Translations under genes and position numbers: made by a program
Shown here: in pieces, positions 9,085 through 17,226 of the stretch
How positions within the stretch are numbered: position 1 is the stretch's first letter
How the letters are laid out: each line of letters starts with the position of its first letter
Notes under the pieces: generated by a model
The model's database searches: none
Told to the model about the DNA's origin: nothing
Seen by the model: the letters and a program-made list of their open reading frames with translations, nothing else
Assembly: GCA_965232255.1 (NCBI GenBank)
Contig: OZ246962.1
Span: 186,001 to 250,000 of the forward strand
Source of the DNA: Endozoicomonas sp965232255
GTDB lineage: Bacteria; Pseudomonadota; Gammaproteobacteria; Pseudomonadales; Endozoicomonadaceae
DNA: 64,000 nt
Reading direction: 5' to 3'

Positions 9085-9150
9085 TTGACATCCTCCCGCT
9101 CCTAAAGGAGCGGGATTCCTACAGCTAGACGGCGATGCCCCGCCGCAAGA
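9085..9150 (-). ncRNA. Possible omega-RNA 3' scaffold remnant at the right end of the element
   Basis: In IS200/IS605 elements the TnpB guide RNA (omega-RNA) comes from the 3' end of tnpB plus the right end, with its guide just outside. The same layout is here: tnpB tail, strong hairpin 9095-9114, terminal TCAA, then host vapC sequence. A transcript read leftward through 9085 would carry vapC sequence (TACTCGTCAGCTATTG) as guide. Expression and function are inference; the local tnpB is dead. Confidence 0.4.
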
Positions 9151-9429
9151 ATGGCCTTTTCTGCGTTATTATCACGCAGGTGTTCAGCTCCGTACTCTGA
9201 ACAAGTCCATTCTCTTATTCGCAAACTTGTTCTACCTCTCGGATTGCTGTCGGAGGTTACTCCGAAGCACGAACAAGTCTGGGTGGAGTAGGCTTCGTTG
9301 ACGACTTCATACACAACTGAGCGCCCAATGGCTTTACATTTCAGTTGAGTCTTGAGGAGATGTTCACATCGCCAATGAAGACTGCCGCATGGTTGTTTGC
9401 CAATGCGGTCGTAAATTTGTAGAGAATAG
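9102..9429 (-). pseudogene. tnpB: tnpB remnant (RNA-guided nuclease of IS200/IS605 elements), decayed
   Basis: The minus strand encodes pieces of the TnpB C-terminal half. From 9429 downward one frame reads KFTTALANNHAAVFIGDVN. After a frame change and a loss of residues, a second frame gives LLKTQLKCKAIGRSVVYE, then VNEAYSTQTCS and IREWTCSEYGAEHLRDNNA, ending VGIPLL-stop inside the right-end hairpin. The zinc-ribbon cysteine pairs (normally CxxC) are damaged: TCSCFG and TCSEYG. The N-terminal half is missing. It is certainly inactive as a protein. Confidence 0.85.
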
Positions 9430-9430
9430 T

Positions 9431-9527
9431 AGCAGTGATCCTTTTAACCGCAATATCTGGAGATACCGAAAATGCGGACGGCAAAAGAAGTTAGTTTTCC
9501 AGCCTTATCAGGCTGGTCGCTATCCCT
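9431..9527 (+). repeat. 97-bp repeat, copy B, inside the IS200/IS605 derivative
   Basis: Ungapped partner of 6221-6317 in opposite orientation. It sits immediately inside the left-end hairpin of the element. Differences are scattered substitutions only. The plus-strand frame continues to a stop after CGRQKKLVFQPYQAGRYPSQ; whether any peptide is made is unknown. Confidence 0.7.
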
Positions 9528-9569
9528 CCCAGCACTAAAAGTACTGGGCTTCTCACGAGGTTTCGGGTG

Positions 9570-9781
9570 ATCAACCGCCGGAGGATAGCAATCAACTCTT
9601 GCCTGGATTGTTGGTAGCACGACCCCAGGACTCAAACCGTTTCGATCAAGGTGATCAACGAAACGAAACCGGTTTTTTCTGTTGAGAGCCGAGATTCAAT
9701 TAGCTTGGCAGCAAGGGCCGACTGCGATGAATCATCCAGCACGATATAACGAACCAGAATATTAGTATCCAAGCCAATCAC
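9570..9781 (-). pseudogene. vapC: vapC toxin, 5' half with premature stop
   Basis: The GTG at 9781 overlaps the vapB stop (GTGA), the usual coupling of vapBC. The product starts VIGLDTNILVRYIVLDDSSQ, a PIN-domain N-terminus with the catalytic Asp5 and Glu47 of the LIE motif. Codon 50 (9634-9632) is TGA where the family has Trp (VWVLGSCYQQS): the frame continues as VLGSCYQQSRQELIAILRRL up to the insertion at 9570. The gene therefore has two separate lesions, a nonsense codon and the element. The intact product would be 130 residues. Confidence 0.85.
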
Positions 9782-10020
9782 GAATCTTTGCCTCTGCTGG
9801 CAATGGCCTCATTCATTTCTTCAATGGATACTTGACAGTCTGTCTTAATCATGTCTTTCAACGCGTTAACGTCATTATTGGCAACCAACATCTCAAACTG
9901 CCCCGGTCCCATTTCAATAAACTGAATGCGATCTCCGGGCCTCACGCCAAGCGCATTTCGTATAGCGATCGGCATGGTTATTTGCCCTTTGCTGGTGACG
10001 GTTGCTACTGAGATACTCAT
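9778..10020 (-). CDS. vapB: AbrB/MazE-family antitoxin (VapB)
   Basis: 80 residues starting MSISVATVTSKGQITMPIAI, a swapped-hairpin AbrB DNA-binding domain (residues 1-48), followed by a short helical toxin-binding tail (DVNALKDMIKTDCQVSIEEM). A good ribosome site, AAGGTAAGG, precedes this ATG; the longer upstream frame is not family-like. VapB would neutralise VapC and repress the operon. Since vapC is broken, this is now an antitoxin without its cognate toxin, although the reading frame itself is intact. Confidence 0.88.
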   Translation of the reverse strand: MSISVATVTSKGQITMPIAIRNALGVRPGDRIQFIEMGPGQFEMLVANNDVNALKDMIKTDCQVSIEEMNEAIASRGKDS

Positions 10021-10168
10021 TGCCTTACCTTTATGATTTCGCCTTACATTTTTCGAGTAGTAGACTTTTTTAGAGAAAGGTTCCATCCGCTGGTGAATTT
10101 GCAGTTTGACCATATCTAAACCGATGAGGAGTATCTGCTGCCCCACATTGCTGCACCTTTCGATAGAC

Positions 10169-10209
10169 AAAAAAACCGCACCGGTGACAATCACGAGTGC
10201 GGTTTTTTT
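10169..10209 (-). terminator. Rho-independent terminator of ptsG
   Basis: A 13-bp perfect stem AAAAAAACCGCAC / GTGCGGTTTTTTT around a 15-nt loop lies 21 bp after the ptsG stop, with U-tracts in either direction. It closes the leftward ptsG transcript before vapB. Confidence 0.9.
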
Positions 10210-10229
10210 CAGCAGTTTTTGACGTCAGA

Positions 10230-11693
10230 TCAAGCCGTTACTGGTGTGCCAGCTTCAGCAGCTTGACCATTTTTGAACAGCTCGTTCATTTCTGTTTTGA
10301 TCTGGTCGGAACGTGGGCCAAAAATAGCCTGCATGTTATTGCCAACCACCAAAACAGCCGTAGCACCGAGACCTTCGATGGCTTTGGTATCGACGATCTT
10401 CGGATCACGCACTGTCACGCGCAAGCGGGTGATACAGGCATCAATGCTCTCGATATTGCCCTGTCCACCAAAGGCAACCAGCAGATTTTTGGCCAGCTCA
10501 CTGCCAACTTCTGCACCGGCAGTCGCATCGGTATCTTCTTCACGTCCAGGCGTGCGCAGGTTGAACATCTTGATGGCAAAGCTGAACACGGTGTAGTACA
10601 GCGCAGCGTATGCCAGACCCCAGACCAGGATCATTCCCGGCTTGGTGCCGATGTTAAAGGCCAGAGCGTAGTCAATCAGACCGTGGGAGAAAGAGCCGCC
10701 CATCTTGATACCAAAGAAATTGGTAATAAAGAAAGCCACACCCGCCAGTACCGCGTGAATGCCGTACAGAACTGGCGCAACGAACAAGAAAGAGAACTCG
10801 ATAGGCTCAGTAATACCGGTCAGGAAAGAAGTCAGTGCGGCAGAGATCATAATACCGCCAACGATCTTCTGGTTCTTGGTTTTTGCACAGCGCCACATGG
10901 CGATGGCAGCTGCCGGCAGACCAAACATCTTGAACAGGAAGCCACCAGCCAGGAAGCCGGCAGTAGGGTCGCCGGCAAAGAAGCGAGGAATGTCACCATT
11001 CACCACCATGCCAGCAGAAGTGACAAACTCACCCATCTGCGACTGGAATGGCACGTTCCAGATGTGGTGCAGACCAAAAGGAATCAGCAGACGCTCAACA
11101 AAACCGTACACAAAGCCCATGGTGGCCGGATTGCCCTCTACAGCGTAGTTACTGAACGCTTCGATGCCTCTACCAATAGGCGGCCAGATGAAGCTCAGGA
11201 ATGTGCCAAGAGCGATGGCGGCAAAAGCGGTAATAATCGGCACAAAGCGCTTGCCGGCAAAAAAGCCCAGGTAGTCTGGTAGCTGGATTTTATAGAACCG
11301 GTTGTACATCGTTGCCGCCAGAATACCCACCAGGATACCGCCAAAAACACCGGTATCAATCGCAGGGATACCCATGATGGTTTTGGTCTCGATGCCCAGT
11401 GTTGTCGCCATAACGCCCATAGTAGAGAGCATAACAACATAGCCTACAAACGCCGCCAGGGACGAAACCCCATCGTTGTCACTGAGGCTGAGCGCCACAC
11501 CAATGGCAAACAGTACCGCCAGGTTGCCGAAAACAGCGCCACCGGCTTGGGCCATAATCTGACTGACCAACTCGGGAATAATGGCAAAATTCGCACTACC
11601 CACCCCCAGTAAGATACCGGCAGCGGGCAGAATTGCCACGGGCAGCATTAGCGAGCGCCCGATTTTTTGTAGAAGGGAAAATGCTTTTTGCAC
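10230..11693 (-). CDS. ptsG: PTS glucose-specific enzyme IICB (PtsG-like)
   Basis: 487 residues, close to E. coli PtsG (477). This inner-membrane permease phosphorylates its sugar during import. The IIC domain (about 1-390) has the family blocks LGVGSANF, YLGFFAGKRFVPI, FGLHHIWNVPFQ and GITEPIEFSFLF, the last containing the sugar-site Glu. A linker with TPGRE leads to the IIB domain with the phosphorylated cysteine in DACITRLRV. Glucose is the likely substrate from these blocks; N-acetylglucosamine transporters are close relatives. It stands alone; the general PTS enzymes are not in this window. Confidence 0.88.
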   Translation of the reverse strand: MQKAFSLLQKIGRSLMLPVAILPAAGILLGVGSANFAIIPELVSQIMAQAGGAVFGNLAVLFAIGVALSLSDNDGVSSLAAFVGYVVMLSTMGVMATTLGIETKTIMGIPAIDTGVFGGILVGILAATMYNRFYKIQLPDYLGFFAGKRFVPIITAFAAIALGTFLSFIWPPIGRGIEAFSNYAVEGNPATMGFVYGFVERLLIPFGLHHIWNVPFQSQMGEFVTSAGMVVNGDIPRFFAGDPTAGFLAGGFLFKMFGLPAAAIAMWRCAKTKNQKIVGGIMISAALTSFLTGITEPIEFSFLFVAPVLYGIHAVLAGVAFFITNFFGIKMGGSFSHGLIDYALAFNIGTKPGMILVWGLAYAALYYTVFSFAIKMFNLRTPGREEDTDATAGAEVGSELAKNLLVAFGGQGNIESIDACITRLRVTVRDPKIVDTKAIEGLGATAVLVVGNNMQAIFGPRSDQIKTEMNELFKNGQAAEAGTPVTA

Positions 11694-11924
11694 CAGTGAA
11701 CCTCACATAGTCCTTTGATGAATGTAATAAGACTGTTGTTGGAATCCTTACTATCAGGGAGTTCCCCCAACCCTGTTTTTATAACGGGCTGGTAAACAAT
11801 TCGGGCAGAGATTCTTATACAACAGTCGTATTATTCACACTGACGCAGATCAAGCAACAACCACTTTGTCGTTTATGAACAGAAAATAACCGTCAGCAGT
11901 CGGATAATAAATAGAGGATGCAAT

Positions 11925-12932
11925 TCAGACAGGTCTGACCATGGTCACGGCAGTTTCAATGGCGGTGTACAGGCTGCCGGAGTCAATATTGCCGGTCCCC
12001 GCCAAATCAAGGGCAGTACCATGATCCACCGAGGTACGCACAATGGGCAAGCCCAGAGTGATGTTAACGGCGCGGCCAAATCCTTTGAACTTGAGCACAG
12101 GTAAACCCTGATCGTGATACATGGCCAGCACCGCGTCGGCCTGCTGCAACAACTTGGGGTTAAACAGCGTGTCTGCCGGTAGCGGGCCGGTTAGCATCAT
12201 GCCCTTAGCCCGACAGCTTTGCAGCACCGGAATGATAGTGTCTATCTCCTCGCGCCCCAAATGACCACCTTCTCCAGCGTGCGGATTCAGGCCACAGACC
12301 AGAATATGAGGTGTCGGGATAGCAAACCGGTCGCGCAATGAGCGATGCAGAATCTGGATAACTTGAGTCAGTGAATGACGGGTAATGGCCGCAGGCACTT
12401 CCGCCAGAGGGAGATGGGTGGTGGCCAGAGCCACCCGCAAACCTGGCGTGGCCAACATCATGACCACTTTTTCGCTATGGGTTTGTTCGGCCAGAAACTC
12501 GGTATGGCCGGTAAACGCTATGCCCGCGTTATTGATTACCTCTTTGTGTACCGGCGCGGTGACCATGCCATCAAACAGACCGTCCTGACAGCCTTTCAGC
12601 GCCAGCTTCAGCGTAGCCAGAACATATTGCGCGTTAGCCGGATCAACCGTTCCGGGGGTGACCTGGCGAGCCATTGCCACCGGAGCAACCAGCAAGGTAT
12701 TGGGCTTGGCGGGTTGGCGGCTCTGGTGATCAAACAACGCCAGCGTCACTGCCAGGCCAAGTTGCCGGGCTCGCCGAGCCAGAAGCTCTGGGTCAACCGC
12801 AACCACCAGCTGCACCGACCGCGTCAGTTCGTGGTTCTGAGCCGCCAGCAACAGACAAAGATCAGGACCGATACCAGCAGGTTCGCCAGCGGTAAGGATC
12901 AGCCGGGGAACAGCAGGACGGTCTGCTCTCAC
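11925..12932 (-). CDS. pdxA: 4-hydroxythreonine-4-phosphate dehydrogenase
   Basis: PdxA oxidises 4-phosphohydroxy-L-threonine in pyridoxal-phosphate synthesis. The protein has 335 residues with the TAGEPAGIGPDL opening, metal-ligand histidines in TGHTEFLAE and MYHDQGLPVLKF, and the C-terminal SVDHGTALDLAGTG block. Its ATG overlaps the surA stop by four bases, so translation is coupled. lptD-surA-pdxA is a conserved order; the usual next genes (rsmA, apaG, apaH) are absent here and an intergenic region with ptsG follows. Confidence 0.95.
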   Translation of the reverse strand: MRADRPAVPRLILTAGEPAGIGPDLCLLLAAQNHELTRSVQLVVAVDPELLARRARQLGLAVTLALFDHQSRQPAKPNTLLVAPVAMARQVTPGTVDPANAQYVLATLKLALKGCQDGLFDGMVTAPVHKEVINNAGIAFTGHTEFLAEQTHSEKVVMMLATPGLRVALATTHLPLAEVPAAITRHSLTQVIQILHRSLRDRFAIPTPHILVCGLNPHAGEGGHLGREEIDTIIPVLQSCRAKGMMLTGPLPADTLFNPKLLQQADAVLAMYHDQGLPVLKFKGFGRAVNITLGLPIVRTSVDHGTALDLAGTGNIDSGSLYTAIETAVTMVRPV

Positions 12933-14242
12933 AACTGAATTTCAACATAGGCCTGGTCACGAATCTCCCGCAGCCAAACCATCAGCTCCTCCTCAAACTT
13001 GCGATTACCAAGCAACTCTCGCACCTGGTTACGACGCACCTGCTTGCTAATATCAGACTGTCGTCTACCCAGCACTTCCAGAACGTGCCAGCCGTAAGCA
13101 GTGCGAAATGGCTCACTGACCACGTTTTCCGGGACAATACTCATGGCGGTCCGAAACTCTGGCACCAGGGCATCGGGTGAAATCCAGCCCATATTGCCGC
13201 CATTGAGTGCTGATGCCGTGTCGTCAGAATTGGCTTTGGCCAGTGCCTCAAACGACGCGCCATTTTCCAGTCGACGATAGATCTCTTGCGCCTGCCGCTG
13301 GGCTTCACGATCACTACGAATCTCGTTGGGCCGGATCAGGATATGGCGTACTAGCGCCTGATCCTGAAGCACTTTTTCATCGCCTCGCGTATCCACCAGC
13401 TTGAAAATATGAAAGCCTGCCGGACTGCGAATGGGCTCCGACGTCTCACCTTTGGACATCTTTACTGCCTGTTCGGCAAACAAGGTGGGCAACTGCTCTG
13501 CCTTACGCCAGCCCAGGTTACCACCTTCCAGCGCGTTCTGACCGCCGGAGTTGGCAATGGCCAAGTCCTCAAAGTTAGCGCCCTGACGCAGCTGTACAGA
13601 AAGACCGGTGGCACGGCGCTCAGCACTTTGAATGGCCTCCGGACTGGCATTTTCTGGCGTAGGAATCAGAATGTGTGCCAGATTGTACTCAACCTGCTGC
13701 TGCGCCTGGCCTTCCGGGGAGGCCAGGAAGTTATCAATCTCTTGCTCGCTCACCTGCACACGCTGGGCAATCTGACGCTGACGCACCTGGTTCAGGATTA
13801 GCTCACGACGAATATCCTGGCGCACCTGGTCGAACGACAGACCGCTTGCTGCCAGGTTCTGGCGAAATGCAGTCACTGACATCTGGTTACGCTGGGCAAT
13901 ACGGGCAAGAGCCTCGTTGACCGCCCTGTCATCAACACGGATGCCGGCGCGAGTTCCCAACTGAATCTGGATATTTTCCAGAATCAGCTGTTCCAGCACC
14001 TGTGCCTGCAGCACATCTTCTGGCGGCAGATTGACATTCCTGGCCGACAGCTGTTGTCGGACAGCTGCCGTACGCGCATCAAGCTCACTGAGCATGATGA
14101 CGTCCTGATCAACCTTGGCCACGATACGATCCAGCTCAACCTGGTTCACTGGCCGAGGCACGGGAGCAGGCGCAGCTTGAGCATAAACACCAGTACCGGC
14201 CGCCAGACACAGACAAGCCAGTGCAAGCCATTGTTTCATCAT
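12929..14242 (-). CDS. surA: Periplasmic chaperone and peptidyl-prolyl isomerase SurA
   Basis: SurA escorts outer-membrane beta-barrel proteins, LptD among them, across the periplasm to the Bam complex. 437 residues: signal peptide 1-23 (cleavage after YAQA), N-terminal chaperone domain with DRIVAKVDQDVIMLSELDAR, two parvulin domains (LAHILIPTPENAS and VRHILIRPNEIRSD) and a C-terminal helix. It abuts lptD with no gap and overlaps pdxA, so the three are co-transcribed. Confidence 0.96.
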   Translation of the reverse strand: MMKQWLALACLCLAAGTGVYAQAAPAPVPRPVNQVELDRIVAKVDQDVIMLSELDARTAAVRQQLSARNVNLPPEDVLQAQVLEQLILENIQIQLGTRAGIRVDDRAVNEALARIAQRNQMSVTAFRQNLAASGLSFDQVRQDIRRELILNQVRQRQIAQRVQVSEQEIDNFLASPEGQAQQQVEYNLAHILIPTPENASPEAIQSAERRATGLSVQLRQGANFEDLAIANSGGQNALEGGNLGWRKAEQLPTLFAEQAVKMSKGETSEPIRSPAGFHIFKLVDTRGDEKVLQDQALVRHILIRPNEIRSDREAQRQAQEIYRRLENGASFEALAKANSDDTASALNGGNMGWISPDALVPEFRTAMSIVPENVVSEPFRTAYGWHVLEVLGRRQSDISKQVRRNQVRELLGNRKFEEELMVWLREIRDQAYVEIQL

Positions 14243-16963
14243 CTATTGATATTCCCCTGCATAACCTCTGATACCTTCAAGATACTCTTTTGATGAACCG
14301 CTGCTCAGACCGCCCAGTCCCCTGAGTACAAACTGGAGCACTATGCCGTCCTTGTATTGCGGAAAATCTATGTTGTCGTTGTCATCAATCCATTTACGCC
14401 ACAGGAACCGAACCATGTAGCAACAGCTGTTATATTCGAGTCCGCCGAGGAACTCAAGGTTCCGGTTGTTGGTAAAATCATACTGCCAGCGTCCCAAGGC
14501 AGACCAGCTTGTGCTGACTGGCCACGCGAAGGAGACATCGGACTGGCTGATGTTGTTACTGGCAGTAAGAAAGCCGGTCGGGTCATTCGCGTCAGGAATC
14601 AAACTATTTTGGGCACTTTGCACAAATCGCTCGGCCTGGGGCAGAAAACGATAACCAAAATTTAATACACGACGATCGTCTGGTCGGTACTGATAGTAGA
14701 CGTTATAAGCGTCTAGCTCACTATCGCTGGCATCCCAGATCAAATCCTGACGGATACTCATATTCCGGTTGAAGTTATAAAGCAGTTCTGTCGCCAGCGG
14801 CGAGACTGAGGTCTGCATCTCAGCCCATAAACGTCGGCCCTCATCATTGAGGTTGATATCCCAGTCGTCCTGTCCTGAAGGCCCGCTTCTCGCAGTACCA
14901 GCCAAGGGGTTGATCCACAACTGGCGATCCTCCAGGAAGATGATCTGGCCAATACCAAAGCGCGCCCGTTCAAAACCATCGTCTTCTATTAAGCGCGAGA
15001 CCAGTCCCAGGGAAACCTGGTGAGCATCGCCCAGACGATCGTGTCCGGTAAAACGACTGTCCCGCCACAGAGAGTGGTAGTTAAAATCCAGCAAAGCCGT
15101 ATCAAATACCGGTTGCATCTCCTGTCCTTCGACAAATGGAGAGTAGAGATATTTTATCCTCGGCTCAAGGGTCTGGGTGAAGTCGGTGGCACCGATACGG
15201 GTAAAACGATCAAAGTAAAGGCCACCATCAAGGCTGAATGTAGGCACTGTGGTGCCGGGTGTGGTGGTGAAATCCGCCGATGTAAAACCTTGGTAAGAAT
15301 TACTCAGGTCGGCGATCACATCGCTTTCGATCAGATTACTCAAGCGATATTGCACCGATTGCACTTTGATGGCCGGAATGAGAAAGCCGTAACCGCGCTG
15401 GAAAGGCAGGCTGAGACCACTTTCCAGGTACAGGCGGTCGCCGTTGGCTCGGGCAATACCGAATCCGGGGCCGTAGACACTCTGGAAAATATTTTGCTCA
15501 GGGTCGATCAGCTGTTCAAATTGAAAATCCCAGTCCGTGTCGCGAGTAAAACGAGTGAAATCCGCCTCATAGTTCACAGTAAGATCACCCAGCGGCAAAG
15601 TGCTGCCGGCCAGCCAGTTGCCAGCCAATCTGATTTGCGGCAGTTTGTTATAAGGATTGTCCGCGGTCAGGCTCAGGTTCTGGTATTGGTGTGCATCAAG
15701 GCTTAGCTCCCAGCTGTGATTAACGTCGCCGCCCAGGTAACGGGTACTGGCTCGCTGGTTCAGCAACGTAGTGTTCGACACGCTCAGATCGGTGCTGAAA
15801 TCTTCCAGGTAGTTTTTGTCGCTGGCCCTGGCAAAGTCGACTTCGGCTGTCCAGTCACTGGTTATATTTGTCGAATGACGTATGTTTACCAGCCAGCGAT
15901 GCTGTTCGTGGTAAGGGTTTTCCCGCTCTTGCTGGTCCCGATTCAGCAAGCCGGCAAATCCCCACTCGCCCCGGCTGTCGCCATACAAGTAGCGAAACTG
16001 ACTTTCCAGCATAAACCCTCGCTTGCTCATGTAGCGAGGCGTCAGTGTGGCATCGTAGTTGGGGGCGAGGTTAAGGTAATATGGTGCAGAAAAGTCCAGC
16101 CCGGTATCGCTGCTTGCCGACAGGGTCGGGGTAAGAAAGCCTGACTTGCGTCGATCGTCGATGGGAAAAGAGAGGTAAGGCGTGTAGAGCACCGGCAGAT
16201 TTTGCACGCGCACCACAGCACCCCTGGCCACACCCTGGCCGCTCTCCCGATCCAGCACAACGTTCTGTCCCGACAGCAGCCAGCCATCATCTCCCGGCGG
16301 ACACGTCGTGTACGTGGCATCGGTCAATTCCAGGGTTTCCTCGCGGTCACGGGCGATGAGTTCAGCGCTGCCACGGGCGTTTTGCTCATACATGATGTAG
16401 TTGCTGTGATCCAGCGTTGTACGACCACTGTCGAAAAAAACCTCTGCTTTGTCGCCAGTAAGCAGCACCCCCTTGTCCCGGAAGGTCACGCCCCCTTCAA
16501 ACTGGCCATGCTCACGGATTCGGTCCAGGGAAGCTTGCTCACTGTCCAGCTGTCGGCTGCCCTGACGAATAGTAACGTTACCAGTAAACCGGGCAATCTC
16601 ATCCTCGTCATAGCTGGACTCATTGGCCCATGCCTGAAGCGGCGCCAAGTCAGAATCTCCAACGTAGTCTTTGCCCGGGCGCTCGGGCTCAATGTAAGTA
16701 CCGCAGCTATAGAATGGTTCATTGGCTTGCAATTCGGGCGACATTTGTTGTATGGATTGCCAATCAGAAAATGGCCCTGTATCGTCCGCGGGCGCTAACG
16801 TGCAATGGGTTGCATCGCTGTGTGGCTCTGGCTGAGGACACGACGCAACACTGGTTTCTGCAGCTATCACCTTCGCCGCAGGCTGACCGGCCATCACGAC
16901 CATGGCGATGGCCAGTGTCAGGGCACTTGGGGTAAACGGGGAATCGTGCAGTTTTACGTCCAT
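14243..16963 (-). CDS. lptD: LPS-assembly outer-membrane protein LptD
   Basis: LptD is the outer-membrane beta-barrel that, with LptE, inserts lipopolysaccharide into the outer leaflet. About 906 residues from the ATG at 16963, Pseudomonas-like in size (E. coli 784); an in-frame ATG at 17002 is an alternative start. Order: signal peptide (about 12-36), periplasmic OstA/jellyroll domain (YVGDSDLAPL to about 300, including RYTGNVTIRQ-like repeats), then a long barrel domain. Cysteine pairs near residues 80-90 and a CC pair near the C-terminus (NSCCYMV) match the disulfides needed for function. First gene of lptD-surA-pdxA. Confidence 0.95.
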   Translation of the reverse strand: MDVKLHDSPFTPSALTLAIAMVVMAGQPAAKVIAAETSVASCPQPEPHSDATHCTLAPADDTGPFSDWQSIQQMSPELQANEPFYSCGTYIEPERPGKDYVGDSDLAPLQAWANESSYDEDEIARFTGNVTIRQGSRQLDSEQASLDRIREHGQFEGGVTFRDKGVLLTGDKAEVFFDSGRTTLDHSNYIMYEQNARGSAELIARDREETLELTDATYTTCPPGDDGWLLSGQNVVLDRESGQGVARGAVVRVQNLPVLYTPYLSFPIDDRRKSGFLTPTLSASSDTGLDFSAPYYLNLAPNYDATLTPRYMSKRGFMLESQFRYLYGDSRGEWGFAGLLNRDQQERENPYHEQHRWLVNIRHSTNITSDWTAEVDFARASDKNYLEDFSTDLSVSNTTLLNQRASTRYLGGDVNHSWELSLDAHQYQNLSLTADNPYNKLPQIRLAGNWLAGSTLPLGDLTVNYEADFTRFTRDTDWDFQFEQLIDPEQNIFQSVYGPGFGIARANGDRLYLESGLSLPFQRGYGFLIPAIKVQSVQYRLSNLIESDVIADLSNSYQGFTSADFTTTPGTTVPTFSLDGGLYFDRFTRIGATDFTQTLEPRIKYLYSPFVEGQEMQPVFDTALLDFNYHSLWRDSRFTGHDRLGDAHQVSLGLVSRLIEDDGFERARFGIGQIIFLEDRQLWINPLAGTARSGPSGQDDWDINLNDEGRRLWAEMQTSVSPLATELLYNFNRNMSIRQDLIWDASDSELDAYNVYYQYRPDDRRVLNFGYRFLPQAERFVQSAQNSLIPDANDPTGFLTASNNISQSDVSFAWPVSTSWSALGRWQYDFTNNRNLEFLGGLEYNSCCYMVRFLWRKWIDDNDNIDFPQYKDGIVLQFVLRGLGGLSSGSSKEYLEGIRGYAGEYQ

Positions 16964-17226
16964 AGGCTCAGCAATCGGCGGATATATTCTGGAGCGGCAC
17001 ATTCTATATGCATTTGTCGGGGAAATGGAGCTATTAATCCGGTGAAGCCCATAGGATAACGTCAGGGCCGACCGTGAAAAAAACGCACCAGCTTATCAGT
17101 AAGCGCTAATAGGCCAGAATAATGCATTGTGGTAGTCTTCCGCGCTATTCCTCAGTGCCTGACAGGAAACAAGCATTGACCACAACGACTTTTCCAGAAA
17201 TTACAGGTTTAGAGTTACCCACCATC

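Larger units (their letters stand above)
9085..9569 (-). mobile_element. 485-bp IS200/IS605-family derivative inserted in vapC
   Basis: Read on the minus strand, the element begins right after TTGAT (9574-9570) and ends in TCAA (9088-9085), the end logic of IS200/IS605 elements; TTGAT is the target of ISDra2. Each end carries a subterminal hairpin: left end 9528-9548 (CCCAG...CTGGG, AAA loop), right end 9095-9114 (CCCGCTCC pairing GGAGCGGG). No target duplication is present, as expected for this family. Only a shortened tnpB remnant is inside and no tnpA, so it is non-autonomous. A 97-bp internal segment recurs at 6221-6317. Confidence 0.85.

Noticed and set aside
10197..11282. 361-codon plus-strand open frame
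   Set aside because: It lies wholly opposite ptsG and has no family features; ptsG is unmistakable.
11694..11924. CRP site upstream of ptsG
   Set aside because: TGATC...GTGTGA at about 11838-11857 is only a partial match.
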